Below are positions 32,575 through 41,210 of a DNA stretch of 45,093 nucleotides, piece after piece. Within the stretch, counting starts at the first letter, position 1. Each line of letters starts with the position of its first letter. Position numbers and translations under genes: made by a program. Under the pieces are notes generated by a model. That model saw only the letters and a program-made list of their open reading frames with translations. It did not search any database and had not been told where the DNA came from. The stretch comes from an uncultured Collinsella sp. (lineage in GTDB: Bacteria; Actinomycetota; Coriobacteriia; Coriobacteriales; Coriobacteriaceae), in NCBI GenBank assembly GCA_958435545.1, contig CAUBGU010000003.1, positions 1-45,093 of the forward strand. Reading direction: 5' to 3'.

Positions 32575-32631
32575 TTTACGTGTTGGTGCACACGGTGTGC
32601 AATAATACTCGCACTGTGCAATAGCGCACAG
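32575..32631 (+). promoter_or_regulatory. Promoter and operators of the TetR-dehydratase operon
   Basis: TTTACG (32575-32580) and TGCAAT (32598-32603) with a 17-nt spacer. The perfect palindrome TGCACAC-G-GTGTGCA (32587-32601) fills most of the spacer, and CTGTGC-N6-GCACAG (32614-32631) follows near the transcript start. TGTGCAATA occurs twice, 19 bp apart (32596 and 32615). Binding by the TetR protein encoded just downstream would give autoregulation. Confidence 0.55.
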
Positions 32632-32652
32632 GCTGAGTAACAAGGAGGACGC

Positions 32653-33363
32653 TTGTCCCAGCTCGAGAAATGCGATCGCCGGTCCCTTCGCTCGCAGCGT
32701 GCCCTTCGCCAGGCGCTTGCCAGCGAGCTTGCCGAAAGCGGCGACCTTTCGCGCATTAACGTCGCGTCGCTCACCGAGCGCGCCGGTCTTACGCGCCGAA
32801 CGTTCTATTCGCACTACCGCGATATTCCTGACTTTATCAATCAAATCGAGGACGGCTTGCTGGCCGAGATCCGTGAGCGCATTGAGCTCATCACCGCAGC
32901 TCAGCTGCCTGATCTCTATCACAACATCGATGAGCTCGAGCCGGCGCCCGGTTCGGTTGAGCTGCTGCGTTATCTTGCGGCCAACCGCGACTTAATTGGT
33001 GCGCTGCTGGGCCCGGGCGGCGACCCCGCCTTTATTAAAAAGATCATCGATACCGCACGCGAGGCCGTGGTGCCGCGTGCACAGACGGGCATTTTGGGCT
33101 TGGCGCTGGGCACGTTCTTCGACTACTACGTTACCTACGTCGTGAGTGCCGAGGTCGGCCTGATTCAGCGCTGGTTTGAGCGTGGGCTCACCGAATCGCC
33201 CGAGGCCATGGCGCGCATTATGACGGTTATCGCCTTTGTGCGTCCCGGCGACCTATATGGCCAACCCATCGATATCAACGTGCCGGAATACGGCTTGAAG
33301 CTATTGAACCTGCAGCTCGAGGACGCGGCCGACACCGCCGCAACCGTCGAGTCCAACAACTAA
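32653..33363 (+). CDS. TetR/AcrR-family regulator of the dehydratase operon
   Basis: 236 aa from TTG 32653, with AAGGAGG five bases upstream. The N-terminal HTH reads LRSQRALRQALASELAESG, INVASLTERAGLTRRTFYSH and YRDIPDFINQIEDGL. The C-terminal domain has a TetR-C-type pattern (LLRYLAANRDLIGALLGPGG, FFDYYVTYVVSAEVGLIQRW). The next gene begins 11 nt after the stop, so both share one transcript; the regulator probably senses an acyl-CoA or a fermentation substrate (inference from the partner). Two palindromes in its promoter are the likely binding sites. Confidence 0.88.
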   Translation: MSQLEKCDRRSLRSQRALRQALASELAESGDLSRINVASLTERAGLTRRTFYSHYRDIPDFINQIEDGLLAEIRERIELITAAQLPDLYHNIDELEPAPGSVELLRYLAANRDLIGALLGPGGDPAFIKKIIDTAREAVVPRAQTGILGLALGTFFDYYVTYVVSAEVGLIQRWFERGLTESPEAMARIMTVIAFVRPGDLYGQPIDINVPEYGLKLLNLQLEDAADTAATVESNN

Positions 33364-33374
33364 GAGGAGAGACA

Positions 33375-36300
33375 ATGAGCAAACTCGTCGAGGGCATCAA
33401 GGACCGCATGGTCGCCGCCGCACGCGAGGCCGCGCCCACCGTGGTGGATGCCGCGCAGAAGGCCGCGACCGCGGCTGCTGAGAAAGTTGTCGAGGCTGTC
33501 GCCGATGCCAAGAACGCGGCGGGGGAAGCGTCCGTCACTAGCGAGCCCGCCACCGCCGCTGAGCCCGTAGCCGCCGCCCACGCCCCCGAAGGCGCGATCT
33601 TCAACCCCGGCAACGCCCACGGCAACCTGCACCTGGGCATCGACGTGGGCTCCACCACCGTTAAGCTCGCCGTGCTCAACGACGACAACCAGATTGTCTA
33701 CGCCAAGTACCAGCGCCACCACACCGACGTCCGTGCCTGCGCCCGCGCCCTGTTCGAGGGCGCTGTGACCGTGCTGCCGACGGCCCAGATGACCTGCGCC
33801 ATTACCGGCTCGGGTGGCCTGCTGCTGTCCCAGTGGCTCGACCTGGAGTTTGTCCAGGAGGTTATCGCCAGCAAGCGTGCCGTCGAGACCCTCATCCCGG
33901 CCACCGATGTCGCCATCGAGCTGGGCGGCGAGGACGCCAAGATCATCTACTTCGATAATGGCATTGAGCAGCGCATGAACGGCACCTGCGCCGGCGGCAC
34001 GGGCGCGTTCATCGACCAGATGGCCACTCTGCTGCACACTGACGCCAGCGGCCTTAACGAACTCGCGGCCAACGCCACCACCATCTATCCCATTGCCAGC
34101 CGCTGCGGCGTTTTTGCCAAGACCGACGTCCAGCCGCTGCTCAACGAGGGCGCCCGCCCCGAGGACGTGGCCGCCTCCATCTTCCAGGCTGTCGTGACCC
34201 AGACCATCTCGGGCCTGGCGTGCGGCCGTCCCATCCGCGGCAACGTCGCCTTCCTGGGCGGCCCGCTGCAGTACCTCTCCGAGCTGCGCCACCGCTTCTA
34301 CCTCACGCTCAACCTGGACGAGGAGCACCGTATCGTGCCCCAAAACGCCCACCTGTTTGTGGCGAGCGGCGCCGCCATGGCGCACGAGTCCAATAAGCTC
34401 AGCACGTTCCCGCAGCTCATCGAGGCCATCGATGCCCTGGGCGACACACAGGGTGCCGAGGTCGAGCGCCTGGATCCGCTCTTTGCCACCGACGAGGACT
34501 TTGCCGAGTTCAAAACCCGCCACGACCAGGAAGTCGTCCCCAAGGGCAAGCTCGAAGGCTACACCGGCCGCGTGTTCATTGGCATCGACGCCGGCTCCAC
34601 CACCATGAAGGCCGCGCTCGTGGGCGAGGACGGCCAGCTGTTGCACACCTGGTACGGCAACAACAACGGCGACATCCTGGGCACGGCCAAGGTCATCATG
34701 GCCGATTTCTACAACCACATCCCTGCCGGCTGTACCATCGGCCACGTGACCACCACGGGCTACGGTGAGGCGCTTCTCATTGAGGCCCTCAAGGCCGATT
34801 CCGGCGAGATCGAGACCGTCGCGCACCTGCGCGGCGCCAAGGCGTTCCTGCCCGGCGTCGAGTTCATTCTGGACATTGGCGGACAGGACATGAAGTGCCT
34901 GCGCGTCAAGGACGGCGTCATCGAGCACATCATGCTCAACGAGGCTTGCTCGTCGGGCTGCGGCAGCTTTATCGAGAGCTTCGCCGTGTCTATGAACATG
35001 GACGTGCGCGCGTTCGCCGATGCTGCCATCCATGCTAAGGCCCCCGTCGACCTGGGCAGCCGCTGCACGGTCTTTATGAACTCGCGCGTCAAGCAGGCGC
35101 AAAAGGAAGGCGCCACGGTGGGCGACATCGCGGCCGGCCTGTCCTATTCCGTCATCAAGAATGCCCTGTTCAAGGTCATTAAGCTGCGCGACCCCAAGGA
35201 GATCGGCAGCCAGGTTATCGTTCAGGGCGGCACCTTTATGTCCGATGCCACGCTGCGCGCGTTTGAGCAGCTCACCGGCGTTCATGCCGTGCGTCCCGAC
35301 ATCGCCGGCTGCATGGGCGCCTACGGTGCGGCCCTGCTCGCTCGCGATCGCGCCGGCGCCGACGGCATCTCGACCATCCTTTCCGCCGAGGACATCGCGC
35401 ACCTTACCGTGACGCAAAAGCATGTCCGCTGCGGCCGTTGCTCTAACAACTGCCAGCTTACCGTCAACGACTTTGGTGGCGGCAGGCGCTTCATTACCGG
35501 TAACCGCTGCGAGAAGGGTGCCGGCCACAAAAAACAAAAGACCGAGGCCCCCAACCTCTTCAAAAAGAAAAACGAGCTGCTCTTTAACCGCGAGGTCCTG
35601 AGCCCCGACGAGGCCCCGCGCGGCACCGTCGGCATCCCCCGTGCGCTCAACATGTACGAGAATTACCCCTTCTGGCACGCGTTCTTTACGCGCCTGGGCT
35701 TTAGCGTGCAGCTGTCCGACCAGTCGAGCAAGAAGACCTACCAGGCGGGCATCGAGTCCATGCCGTCCGAGAGCGTGTGCTATCCGGCCAAGATGAGCCA
35801 CGGCCACGTGATGAACCTCATCGACCGCGACGTCGACTTTATCTGGATGCCGTGCGTGCGCTGGGAGCGCAAGGAGGATCCGACGGCTGGCAACTGCTAT
35901 AACTGCCCCATCGTCATGAGCTACCCCACGGCGCTGGCGCTCAACATCGACGAGATCCGCGAGCAGAACATCGAGTTCCTGTACCCGTTTGTGCCGTATC
36001 ACGACAAGACCGAGCTCAAGCGCCGTCTGTACCAGGTGCTCGCCGTCGACCGCGTGGCCGATGCGCAAGCCGGTCGCGGTCGCGTGCGTGGACCCAAGAT
36101 CACGCGCTCCGAGGTCGATGCCGCCGTCAACGCTGCCTTTGAGGCCGATGCGCGTTTCCATGAGGACATCCAGACCATGGGCGAGGAGGCTCTTAAGTGG
36201 GTCGAGGACCACGGCGGTCACGGCATCGTGCTCGCCGGTCGTCCCTACCATAACGACCCCGAGATCAACCACGCCCTGCCCGAGCTTATCTCGAGCTTTG

Positions 36301-38156
36301 GCTTTGCGGTCTTTACTGAGGATTCGCTTGCGCACTTGGTGAAGCCCGAGCGTCCGATTCGCGTCGTCGACCAGTGGATGTACCACAGCCGCCTGTACGC
36401 CGTTGCCCGTTTTGTGACGATGCGCAACGATTTGGACCTGATCCAGCTCAACTCTTTCGGCTGCGGTCTGGACGCTCTGACCACCGACCAAGTGCAGGAA
36501 ATCCTGGAGGCCAGCGGTAAGATCTACACCGTGCTCAAGATTGACGAGGTGTCCAACTTGGGCGCCGCGCGTATCCGTATTCGCTCGCTCATGGCAGCGC
36601 TCAAGGACCAGGAGGCCGAGCGCTTGGCCGAGGCTACGGCCGCGGGCGAGGCCTACGAGCAGGGCGATGCCGCACCGGTGGCGCCTTCCACGGATGCCCC
36701 CGCGTTCGCGAGCCGCAAGTACACGTTCGAGGCGCAGCGCGAGAGTGCTTCGACCGCGTGGCCCAAGGTGCCCTTTACCGAGCAGATGCGCGACGAGGGC
36801 TATACCATCCTGTGCCCGCAGATGGCACCGATTCACTTTGACCTGGTCAAAGAGGTGTTCCGCGGTGCCGGCTACAACCTGGAGCTGCTGCCCTCGACCG
36901 ACCACGACGCCGTCGAGGCCGGCCTGCGCTATGTGAACAACGACATCTGCTATCCGTCGATTCTGGTAACGGGCCAGATTATGGAGGCCATCGAGAGCGG
37001 TCGGTACGACCTGTCCAAGACGGCCGTGGTTATCAGCCAGACCGGTGGCGGCTGCCGTGCCACGAACTACATCGCACTCATCCGCAAGGCCCTGCGTGAG
37101 AGCGGTCACCCCGAGATCCCGGTGATCTCGCTTTCGGCCGTGGCGCTCGGCGAGGACAACCCCGGCTTTAAGATTACGCCGGCGCTGCTTAAGCAGGCCG
37201 TGTACGCGGTGCTCTTTGGCGACGTGATGATGCAGATGCTCTATCGCTGCCGCCCGTACGAGGCCACGCCCGGTGCCGCCAACGCGCTCTACGAGGAGTA
37301 CATGGCGCGCGCCCGCAAGCTGGCGCCCAAGTTCAACAGGCACAACTACACCAAGCTTGCGCGTGAGGCCATCCGCGCGTTCGACACCATGCCGCTCGTG
37401 GGCGAGGGCACCAAGCCGCGCGTGGGCGTGGTCGGTGAGATCTTGGTCAAGTTCCACCCCACAGCTAACAACCACGTGGTCGATGTGATCGAGCGCGAGG
37501 GCTGCGAGGCCGTGGTGCCGGGCCTGCTCGACTTCTTCCTGTACTCCATGAGCAACGCCGAGCTGCAGAAGGACGAGTTGGGAAGCTCCGCTACCACGCG
37601 CGCTGGTATGCAGGCGCTCATCAAGCTCGTGGACTGGATGCGCACGCCGGTGGAGGAGATGCTCGAGAAGTCCCGCCGCTTCGAGGCGCCCGAGCGCATC
37701 GGCACCATGGCCGACAAGGCCCGCACGGTGCTTTCGGTGTGCAACAACATGGGCGAGGGCTGGTTACTCACGGCCGAGATGCTCGACCTGATCGATCACG
37801 GTGCGCCCAACATCATCTGCACGCAGCCCTTTGCGTGCCTGCCCAATCACGTGGTGGGCAAGGCCGTGATCAAGGAGCTGCGCCGTCAGCACCCCGAGAG
37901 CAATATCGTCGCGGTGGACTACGACCCCGGTGCGTCCGAGGTCAACCAGCTCAACCGCATTAAGCTCATGATTAGCGTGGCCAAGGAAAACATGCGCGCC
38001 GGTAAGGGCTTTAAGCTCGAGAAGGTGGCGCCGCTCGCGATGGACGAGGTCACTGGCCAGATGCGTGCCCATGACGGCTGCGTGAGCTGCGGGCCGGCCA
38101 GTGAGGAGGCCGTTGCATCGGTCGCCAAGCGCCTGGGACGCGGCATTAAGAAGTAG
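33375..38156 (+). CDS. 2-hydroxyacyl-CoA dehydratase activase/dehydratase-like multidomain protein
   Basis: 1593-aa cytoplasmic protein of the BadF/BadG/HgdC and DUF2229 type. Residues 1-75 are Ala/Val/Glu-rich and probably an amphipathic helix. Two ASKHA ATPase domains follow: LGIDVGSTTVKLAVL (near 88) with CAGGTGAFIDQM, and GIDAGSTTMKAALVG (near 404) with CSSGCGSFIESF; the Cys residues there would hold the [4Fe-4S] cluster bridging activase dimers. A Cys-rich link (RCGRCSNNCQL, near 685) precedes a DUF2229 region (GIPRALNMYENYPFW, near 752; SESVCYPAKMSHGH) and a C-terminal dehydratase-like part (CPQMAPIHFDLVKEVF, near 1146; NNDICYPSILVTGQIMEA). Activases drive ATP-dependent electron injection for removing water from 2-hydroxyacyl-CoA; such reactions need strict anaerobiosis. 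The substrate is unknown. It is co-transcribed with the TetR gene. Confidence 0.9.
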   Translation: MSKLVEGIKDRMVAAAREAAPTVVDAAQKAATAAAEKVVEAVADAKNAAGEASVTSEPATAAEPVAAAHAPEGAIFNPGNAHGNLHLGIDVGSTTVKLAVLNDDNQIVYAKYQRHHTDVRACARALFEGAVTVLPTAQMTCAITGSGGLLLSQWLDLEFVQEVIASKRAVETLIPATDVAIELGGEDAKIIYFDNGIEQRMNGTCAGGTGAFIDQMATLLHTDASGLNELAANATTIYPIASRCGVFAKTDVQPLLNEGARPEDVAASIFQAVVTQTISGLACGRPIRGNVAFLGGPLQYLSELRHRFYLTLNLDEEHRIVPQNAHLFVASGAAMAHESNKLSTFPQLIEAIDALGDTQGAEVERLDPLFATDEDFAEFKTRHDQEVVPKGKLEGYTGRVFIGIDAGSTTMKAALVGEDGQLLHTWYGNNNGDILGTAKVIMADFYNHIPAGCTIGHVTTTGYGEALLIEALKADSGEIETVAHLRGAKAFLPGVEFILDIGGQDMKCLRVKDGVIEHIMLNEACSSGCGSFIESFAVSMNMDVRAFADAAIHAKAPVDLGSRCTVFMNSRVKQAQKEGATVGDIAAGLSYSVIKNALFKVIKLRDPKEIGSQVIVQGGTFMSDATLRAFEQLTGVHAVRPDIAGCMGAYGAALLARDRAGADGISTILSAEDIAHLTVTQKHVRCGRCSNNCQLTVNDFGGGRRFITGNRCEKGAGHKKQKTEAPNLFKKKNELLFNREVLSPDEAPRGTVGIPRALNMYENYPFWHAFFTRLGFSVQLSDQSSKKTYQAGIESMPSESVCYPAKMSHGHVMNLIDRDVDFIWMPCVRWERKEDPTAGNCYNCPIVMSYPTALALNIDEIREQNIEFLYPFVPYHDKTELKRRLYQVLAVDRVADAQAGRGRVRGPKITRSEVDAAVNAAFEADARFHEDIQTMGEEALKWVEDHGGHGIVLAGRPYHNDPEINHALPELISSFGFAVFTEDSLAHLVKPERPIRVVDQWMYHSRLYAVARFVTMRNDLDLIQLNSFGCGLDALTTDQVQEILEASGKIYTVLKIDEVSNLGAARIRIRSLMAALKDQEAERLAEATAAGEAYEQGDAAPVAPSTDAPAFASRKYTFEAQRESASTAWPKVPFTEQMRDEGYTILCPQMAPIHFDLVKEVFRGAGYNLELLPSTDHDAVEAGLRYVNNDICYPSILVTGQIMEAIESGRYDLSKTAVVISQTGGGCRATNYIALIRKALRESGHPEIPVISLSAVALGEDNPGFKITPALLKQAVYAVLFGDVMMQMLYRCRPYEATPGAANALYEEYMARARKLAPKFNRHNYTKLAREAIRAFDTMPLVGEGTKPRVGVVGEILVKFHPTANNHVVDVIEREGCEAVVPGLLDFFLYSMSNAELQKDELGSSATTRAGMQALIKLVDWMRTPVEEMLEKSRRFEAPERIGTMADKARTVLSVCNNMGEGWLLTAEMLDLIDHGAPNIICTQPFACLPNHVVGKAVIKELRRQHPESNIVAVDYDPGASEVNQLNRIKLMISVAKENMRAGKGFKLEKVAPLAMDEVTGQMRAHDGCVSCGPASEEAVASVAKRLGRGIKK

Positions 38157-38184
38157 ACGGTCTGCTATGGGCTGGATATGAGAC

Positions 38185-38221
38185 AAACGGGTGGTGGCCG
38201 TACCGGCTATCACCCGTTTTT
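38185..38221 (+). terminator. Terminator of the dehydratase operon
   Basis: AAACGGGTGGTGGCCG, loop TAC and CGGCTATCACCCGTTTTT form a 16-bp stem with a few wobble pairs and a T run, 28 nt after the stop codon. Confidence 0.88.
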
Positions 38222-38273
38222 GCTGGACATATGTTGCGTAAACGCCCCGACTATCACCCTTTGCGAACTTAGA

Positions 38274-38404
38274 TTTCGGAAGTATGCGGCAAAATCTGAA
38301 TAGGCCGAGCACACCGGATATGTCCAAGCTCTGTACCTGCGGTTTTATTGGCGAAAAACTGGGGTGCGCTCGAGAGTTCTAGAATTTGCCGCATACTTCC
38401 GAAA
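38274..38404. repeat. 24-bp inverted repeat pair with 83-bp centre
   Basis: The left arm 38274-38297 (TTTCGGAAGTATGCGGCAAA plus ATCT) and right arm 38381-38404 are reverse complements with one mismatch. A third partial copy, GCGGCAAAAT, lies at 38471-38480. The 38157-38575 stretch holds no gene; apart from the terminator and these repeats I see only a C-tract (38500-38508) before the next gene. Confidence 0.7.
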
Positions 38405-38575
38405 ACGACGTTTCTGCGGCACCAAAAATCGCCCTCGGAGCCTTGAAATAATGAACAGGTGTAGCCGTTCGCGGCAAAATACCGTCCGTTTATAGAACCC
38501 ACCCCCCCCATCGCGCGTCATCCTTACGGTTGAATAAATACACATCTATGGAATTACGTAAGAGAGGACCGTTCC

Positions 38576-39535
38576 ATGAGCTACAAGACCGTTTGTGTTG
38601 CCGGTGGCGGCGTGTTGGGAAGCCAGATTGCCTTTCAGGCTGCCTACTGCGGCTTTGATGTGACGATTTGGCTGCGCGGCGAGGGCAGCATCGGCCGCAC
38701 CCAGCCCAAGATCGATCATGTGCGCGAGGAGTACATCGCGGCAATCGAGGGTATGGCGGACGGCACGGGCGAGTGGTGCTCCGGTATCGCCGATAGCGGC
38801 AAGCCCTTCGACAAAGAGGTGGCACTCGCCGCCGTTGAGCGCGCCTACTCCACACTCAAGCTGGAGCTCGATCTTGCAAAGGCAGTGGCCGACGCCGATT
38901 TGGTCATCGAGTCTATGGCTGAGGACACCCAGGCAAAGATTGACTTCTACAAGAAGCTCGCCCCGGTTCTCCCGCAAAAGACCGTCGTCGTGACCAATTC
39001 CTCCACGCTGCTGCCGAGTACCTTTGCCAAGTACACCGGCCGCCCCGAGAAGTACCTGTCGCTGCACTTTGCCAACTCTATCTGGAAGAACAACATGACC
39101 GAGGTCATGGCACAGGACCAGACCGACAAGCGCTACTTCGATGAACTCGTCGACTTTGCCAACGACATCCGTATGCTGGCGTTGCCCGTCAACAAGGAAA
39201 AGAACGGCTATCTGCTCAACTCCATGTTGGTACCGTGGCTGCTTTCGGGCCTTGATCTGTACGTCTCGGGCGTGAGCGATCCCAAGAGCATCGACCTCGC
39301 GTGGACGCGTGGCACCGGCGCTCCCAAGGGCCCGTTCCGCGTATTCGACACGGTGGGTATCCAGACGGCCTACAACATCGTCATGCAGTATCAGAAGGTG
39401 CCGGGCCTGGTGAGCCCACTGCTCAAAAAGATGATGATGCCCTACAACTTTAAGGCCATGGCGTCCGTCCTCAAGAAAATGCTCGACGAAGGCAAGCTGG
39501 GCGAAAGCTCGGGCGAGGGCTTCTTCAAGTACTAA
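38576..39535 (+). CDS. 3-hydroxyacyl-CoA dehydrogenase
   Basis: 319-aa NAD-dependent enzyme interconverting 3-hydroxyacyl-CoA and 3-oxoacyl-CoA. N-terminal Rossmann motif VCVAGGGVLGSQIAFQAAYC with Gly-rich loop, LVIESMAEDTQAKIDFYKKL, TNSSTLLPS, then LSLHFANSIWKNNMTEVM with the catalytic His in the variant form seen in some Firmicutes and Actinobacteria (standard is HFFNP). C-terminal dimer domain: KEKNGYLLNSMLVPWLLSGL, FRVFDTVGIQTAYNI. AGAGAGGA precedes ATG 38576. It stands alone between repeat elements, but its chemistry fits the upstream 2-hydroxyacyl-CoA dehydratase type protein. Confidence 0.9.
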   Translation: MSYKTVCVAGGGVLGSQIAFQAAYCGFDVTIWLRGEGSIGRTQPKIDHVREEYIAAIEGMADGTGEWCSGIADSGKPFDKEVALAAVERAYSTLKLELDLAKAVADADLVIESMAEDTQAKIDFYKKLAPVLPQKTVVVTNSSTLLPSTFAKYTGRPEKYLSLHFANSIWKNNMTEVMAQDQTDKRYFDELVDFANDIRMLALPVNKEKNGYLLNSMLVPWLLSGLDLYVSGVSDPKSIDLAWTRGTGAPKGPFRVFDTVGIQTAYNIVMQYQKVPGLVSPLLKKMMMPYNFKAMASVLKKMLDEGKLGESSGEGFFKY

Positions 39536-39539
39536 AAAA

Positions 39540-39588
39540 TGATCCCTCGGGGACGGAGGAAAACGGATCATCGCATTCCTGCGTCCCC
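39540..39588. repeat. Interleaved inverted repeats after the dehydrogenase gene
   Basis: TGATCC (39540-39545) pairs with GGATCA (39565-39570), while GGGGACG (39549-39555) pairs with CGTCCCC (39582-39588). The two stems overlap in pseudoknot order. No T tract is present. Its GGGGAC core resembles the other palindromic elements in the window. Confidence 0.5.
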
Positions 39589-39717
39589 TGTGCATCTTGC
39601 GACTAACAGCTCCGGCTGCCTCGAGCCTAAGCTAGCCTTAAGAGGCGTTTGTTAAGCTTCGAGTCATAATTGGACAGAGCTTGGCAAGTGCCCTGGAATA
39701 TGAAGGAAGCGGCAGCG

Positions 39718-39900
39718 ATGGAATTCTTCGATGGTGACGACATGGGATCGAGTAGCGAAGACGGCTGCGACGAAACTGCCCCGTTTGTCAAAGTCGACCC
39801 CTTTGGCGCCGATACCCTGAGCTGCTATGTGCGCTTTGCAACATCCCGCGCCGGCATCACTCCACGTCAAACTCCACGCGACCGAGTTCGGGCACATTGA
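39718..39900 (+). CDS. Possible small acidic protein, convergent overlap
   Basis: 60-codon frame starting at ATG 39718 (AAGGAAG thirteen bases before, far for a ribosome site). The first 45 residues are acidic (MEFFDGDDMGSSSEDGCDE); the last 15 overlap the end of the convergent DUF389 gene by 44 nt. No family recognised. It may not be a gene; it is listed because it is the only reading frame in the 321-bp gap between 39536 and 39856. Confidence 0.2.
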   Translation: MEFFDGDDMGSSSEDGCDETAPFVKVDPFGADTLSCYVRFATSRAGITPRQTPRDRVRAH

Positions 39901-40996
39901 GGTCGATGAGCTTGCGGGCAATGCGGCGGTCGTGCGCCCCGAGTGCCTCGCTTGTCGTCACGTGAGCGACAACCTCACGCTCGACAAGGCCCTCTTCCTC
40001 GCCTTCGGTAGCCGAAGTCTCGACGGCGACGGTGTAATCCTTAAAGCCCGGCAGCACCGCGGCAAGTTCGCGCGTGGTTTCGGTGACGCCGTAGCCGTCC
40101 TGCACGCCGGCCTGCGCCGAGCCAATGGACCCCGCGGTCATAACGATGCAGGGGATGGCAAAGATCACCGTACCCACGATGATGCGGCGGCGCACCTTGT
40201 GCGACAGCTCATCGACCTCGGCATTTTCCTCGGCGGTCACAATGCCGTCACCGTTGAGGTCGCGCTTGAGCGGTACACGTAAAAGAAGCAATACGGCTTC
40301 GGCCGCCAGTGCGATAAAGACGACGTTGATGCCAAACTCGTAGAGGGCCGAGAGGAACAGCGACCCGCTCGCGATGGCAATGCCGTAACCTGCCGCGCAC
40401 AGGGGCGGCATGAGTGCGGTCGCCACGGCTACGCCGGCAATGAGCGTCGAAGGCTCCTGGTCGCGCGAGTTACCCAGCCCGCCCGCAAAGCCGCCCGCGA
40501 GCGCGACGGCAAGGTCCCATACGGTGGGTGTCGAGTTATCGATGATGGCGGCCGTGGTGGTGCCAAGGGGCGAGAGCTTAAAATACAGCGTGGACGTGAT
40601 CAGGCAAAGGACCATCTGTAGAGCCAAGCCCGCGACGGCTTCGACGGTAATCTCGCGGTCGAGCGTGGCGATGCCGTATGCCATGGCAAGGACCGAGCCC
40701 ATGAGCGGGCAGATGAGCATGGCGCCCACAATGGCGATGTCCGAATCGATATCGAGGCCGACACTCGCGATCAGCATGGCGATAATGAGGATGCACAGGT
40801 GCGAGCCGGTCAGGCGCGCCCCGTTTACAAAGCGCTTACGAATTACGTGATAGGGGGCGCGACCCTCGCGAATGTTGAATGCGCGCCTCAGGAAGCGGCC
40901 GGCGTTCTCCATGACCTCGCTATAGGCAGGGCGGATGCCGTGGCGCCGGTGATGGCGCTCGCGCAGTCGCTTGAGCTGCTGGTTATCGAGTTTCAT
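39857..40996 (-). CDS. DUF389 membrane protein
   Basis: 379 aa from ATG 40996, with GAGGTG upstream; ten extra codons upstream are unlikely. The N-terminal cytoplasmic part is basic (LKRLRERHHRRHGIRPAYSE). The core follows the TIGR00341/DUF389 pattern: GSHLCILIIAMLIASVGLD, SDIAIVGAMLICPLMGSVLA, MAYGIATLDREITVEA, STPTVWDLAVALAGGFAGGLG, IAGVAVATALMPPLCAAGYG. About eight membrane segments. The C-terminal 80 residues form a soluble domain (YTVAVETSATEGEEEGLVER). Function is unknown in the family; a transport or stress-sensor role has been suggested. A middle segment DLNGDGIVTAEENAEVDEL resembles an EF-hand calcium loop, an unusual insertion. Confidence 0.85.
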   Translation of the reverse strand: MKLDNQQLKRLRERHHRRHGIRPAYSEVMENAGRFLRRAFNIREGRAPYHVIRKRFVNGARLTGSHLCILIIAMLIASVGLDIDSDIAIVGAMLICPLMGSVLAMAYGIATLDREITVEAVAGLALQMVLCLITSTLYFKLSPLGTTTAAIIDNSTPTVWDLAVALAGGFAGGLGNSRDQEPSTLIAGVAVATALMPPLCAAGYGIAIASGSLFLSALYEFGINVVFIALAAEAVLLLLRVPLKRDLNGDGIVTAEENAEVDELSHKVRRRIIVGTVIFAIPCIVMTAGSIGSAQAGVQDGYGVTETTRELAAVLPGFKDYTVAVETSATEGEEEGLVEREVVAHVTTSEALGAHDRRIARKLIDLNVPELGRVEFDVE

Positions 40997-41153
40997 GTTC
41001 ACCTCGCTTCGCCGCGGGCTATGCATCGCGCCCGCTGCCTCTACTCTACACCGCGGCAGGCGGGGTGGTCATCTTGACGTGAAACTTAGACGAGTAGGTA
41101 AAGGGGGCGCGTCAAACGAGGTTGAAGCCGAGGGTTTCGGCAGATACAAAAAA

Positions 41154-41184
41154 GCGCGGGGCCGGATGGTCTCCGACCCCGCGC
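41154..41184 (-). terminator. Terminator of the OPT transporter gene
   Basis: On the minus strand GCGCGGGGTCGGA and TCCGGCCCCGCGC pair with one mismatch and are followed by TTTTTT. Confidence 0.9.
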
Positions 41185-41210
41185 TCTGCACGGGTACGTT
41201 GTTGTTGGGT

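Noticed and set aside
33360..37475. Open frame of 1371 codons on the minus strand opposite the dehydratase activase gene
   Set aside because: Mirror frame caused by G/C-rich third codon positions in the real gene; its translation has no recognisable motif and lacks a ribosome site.
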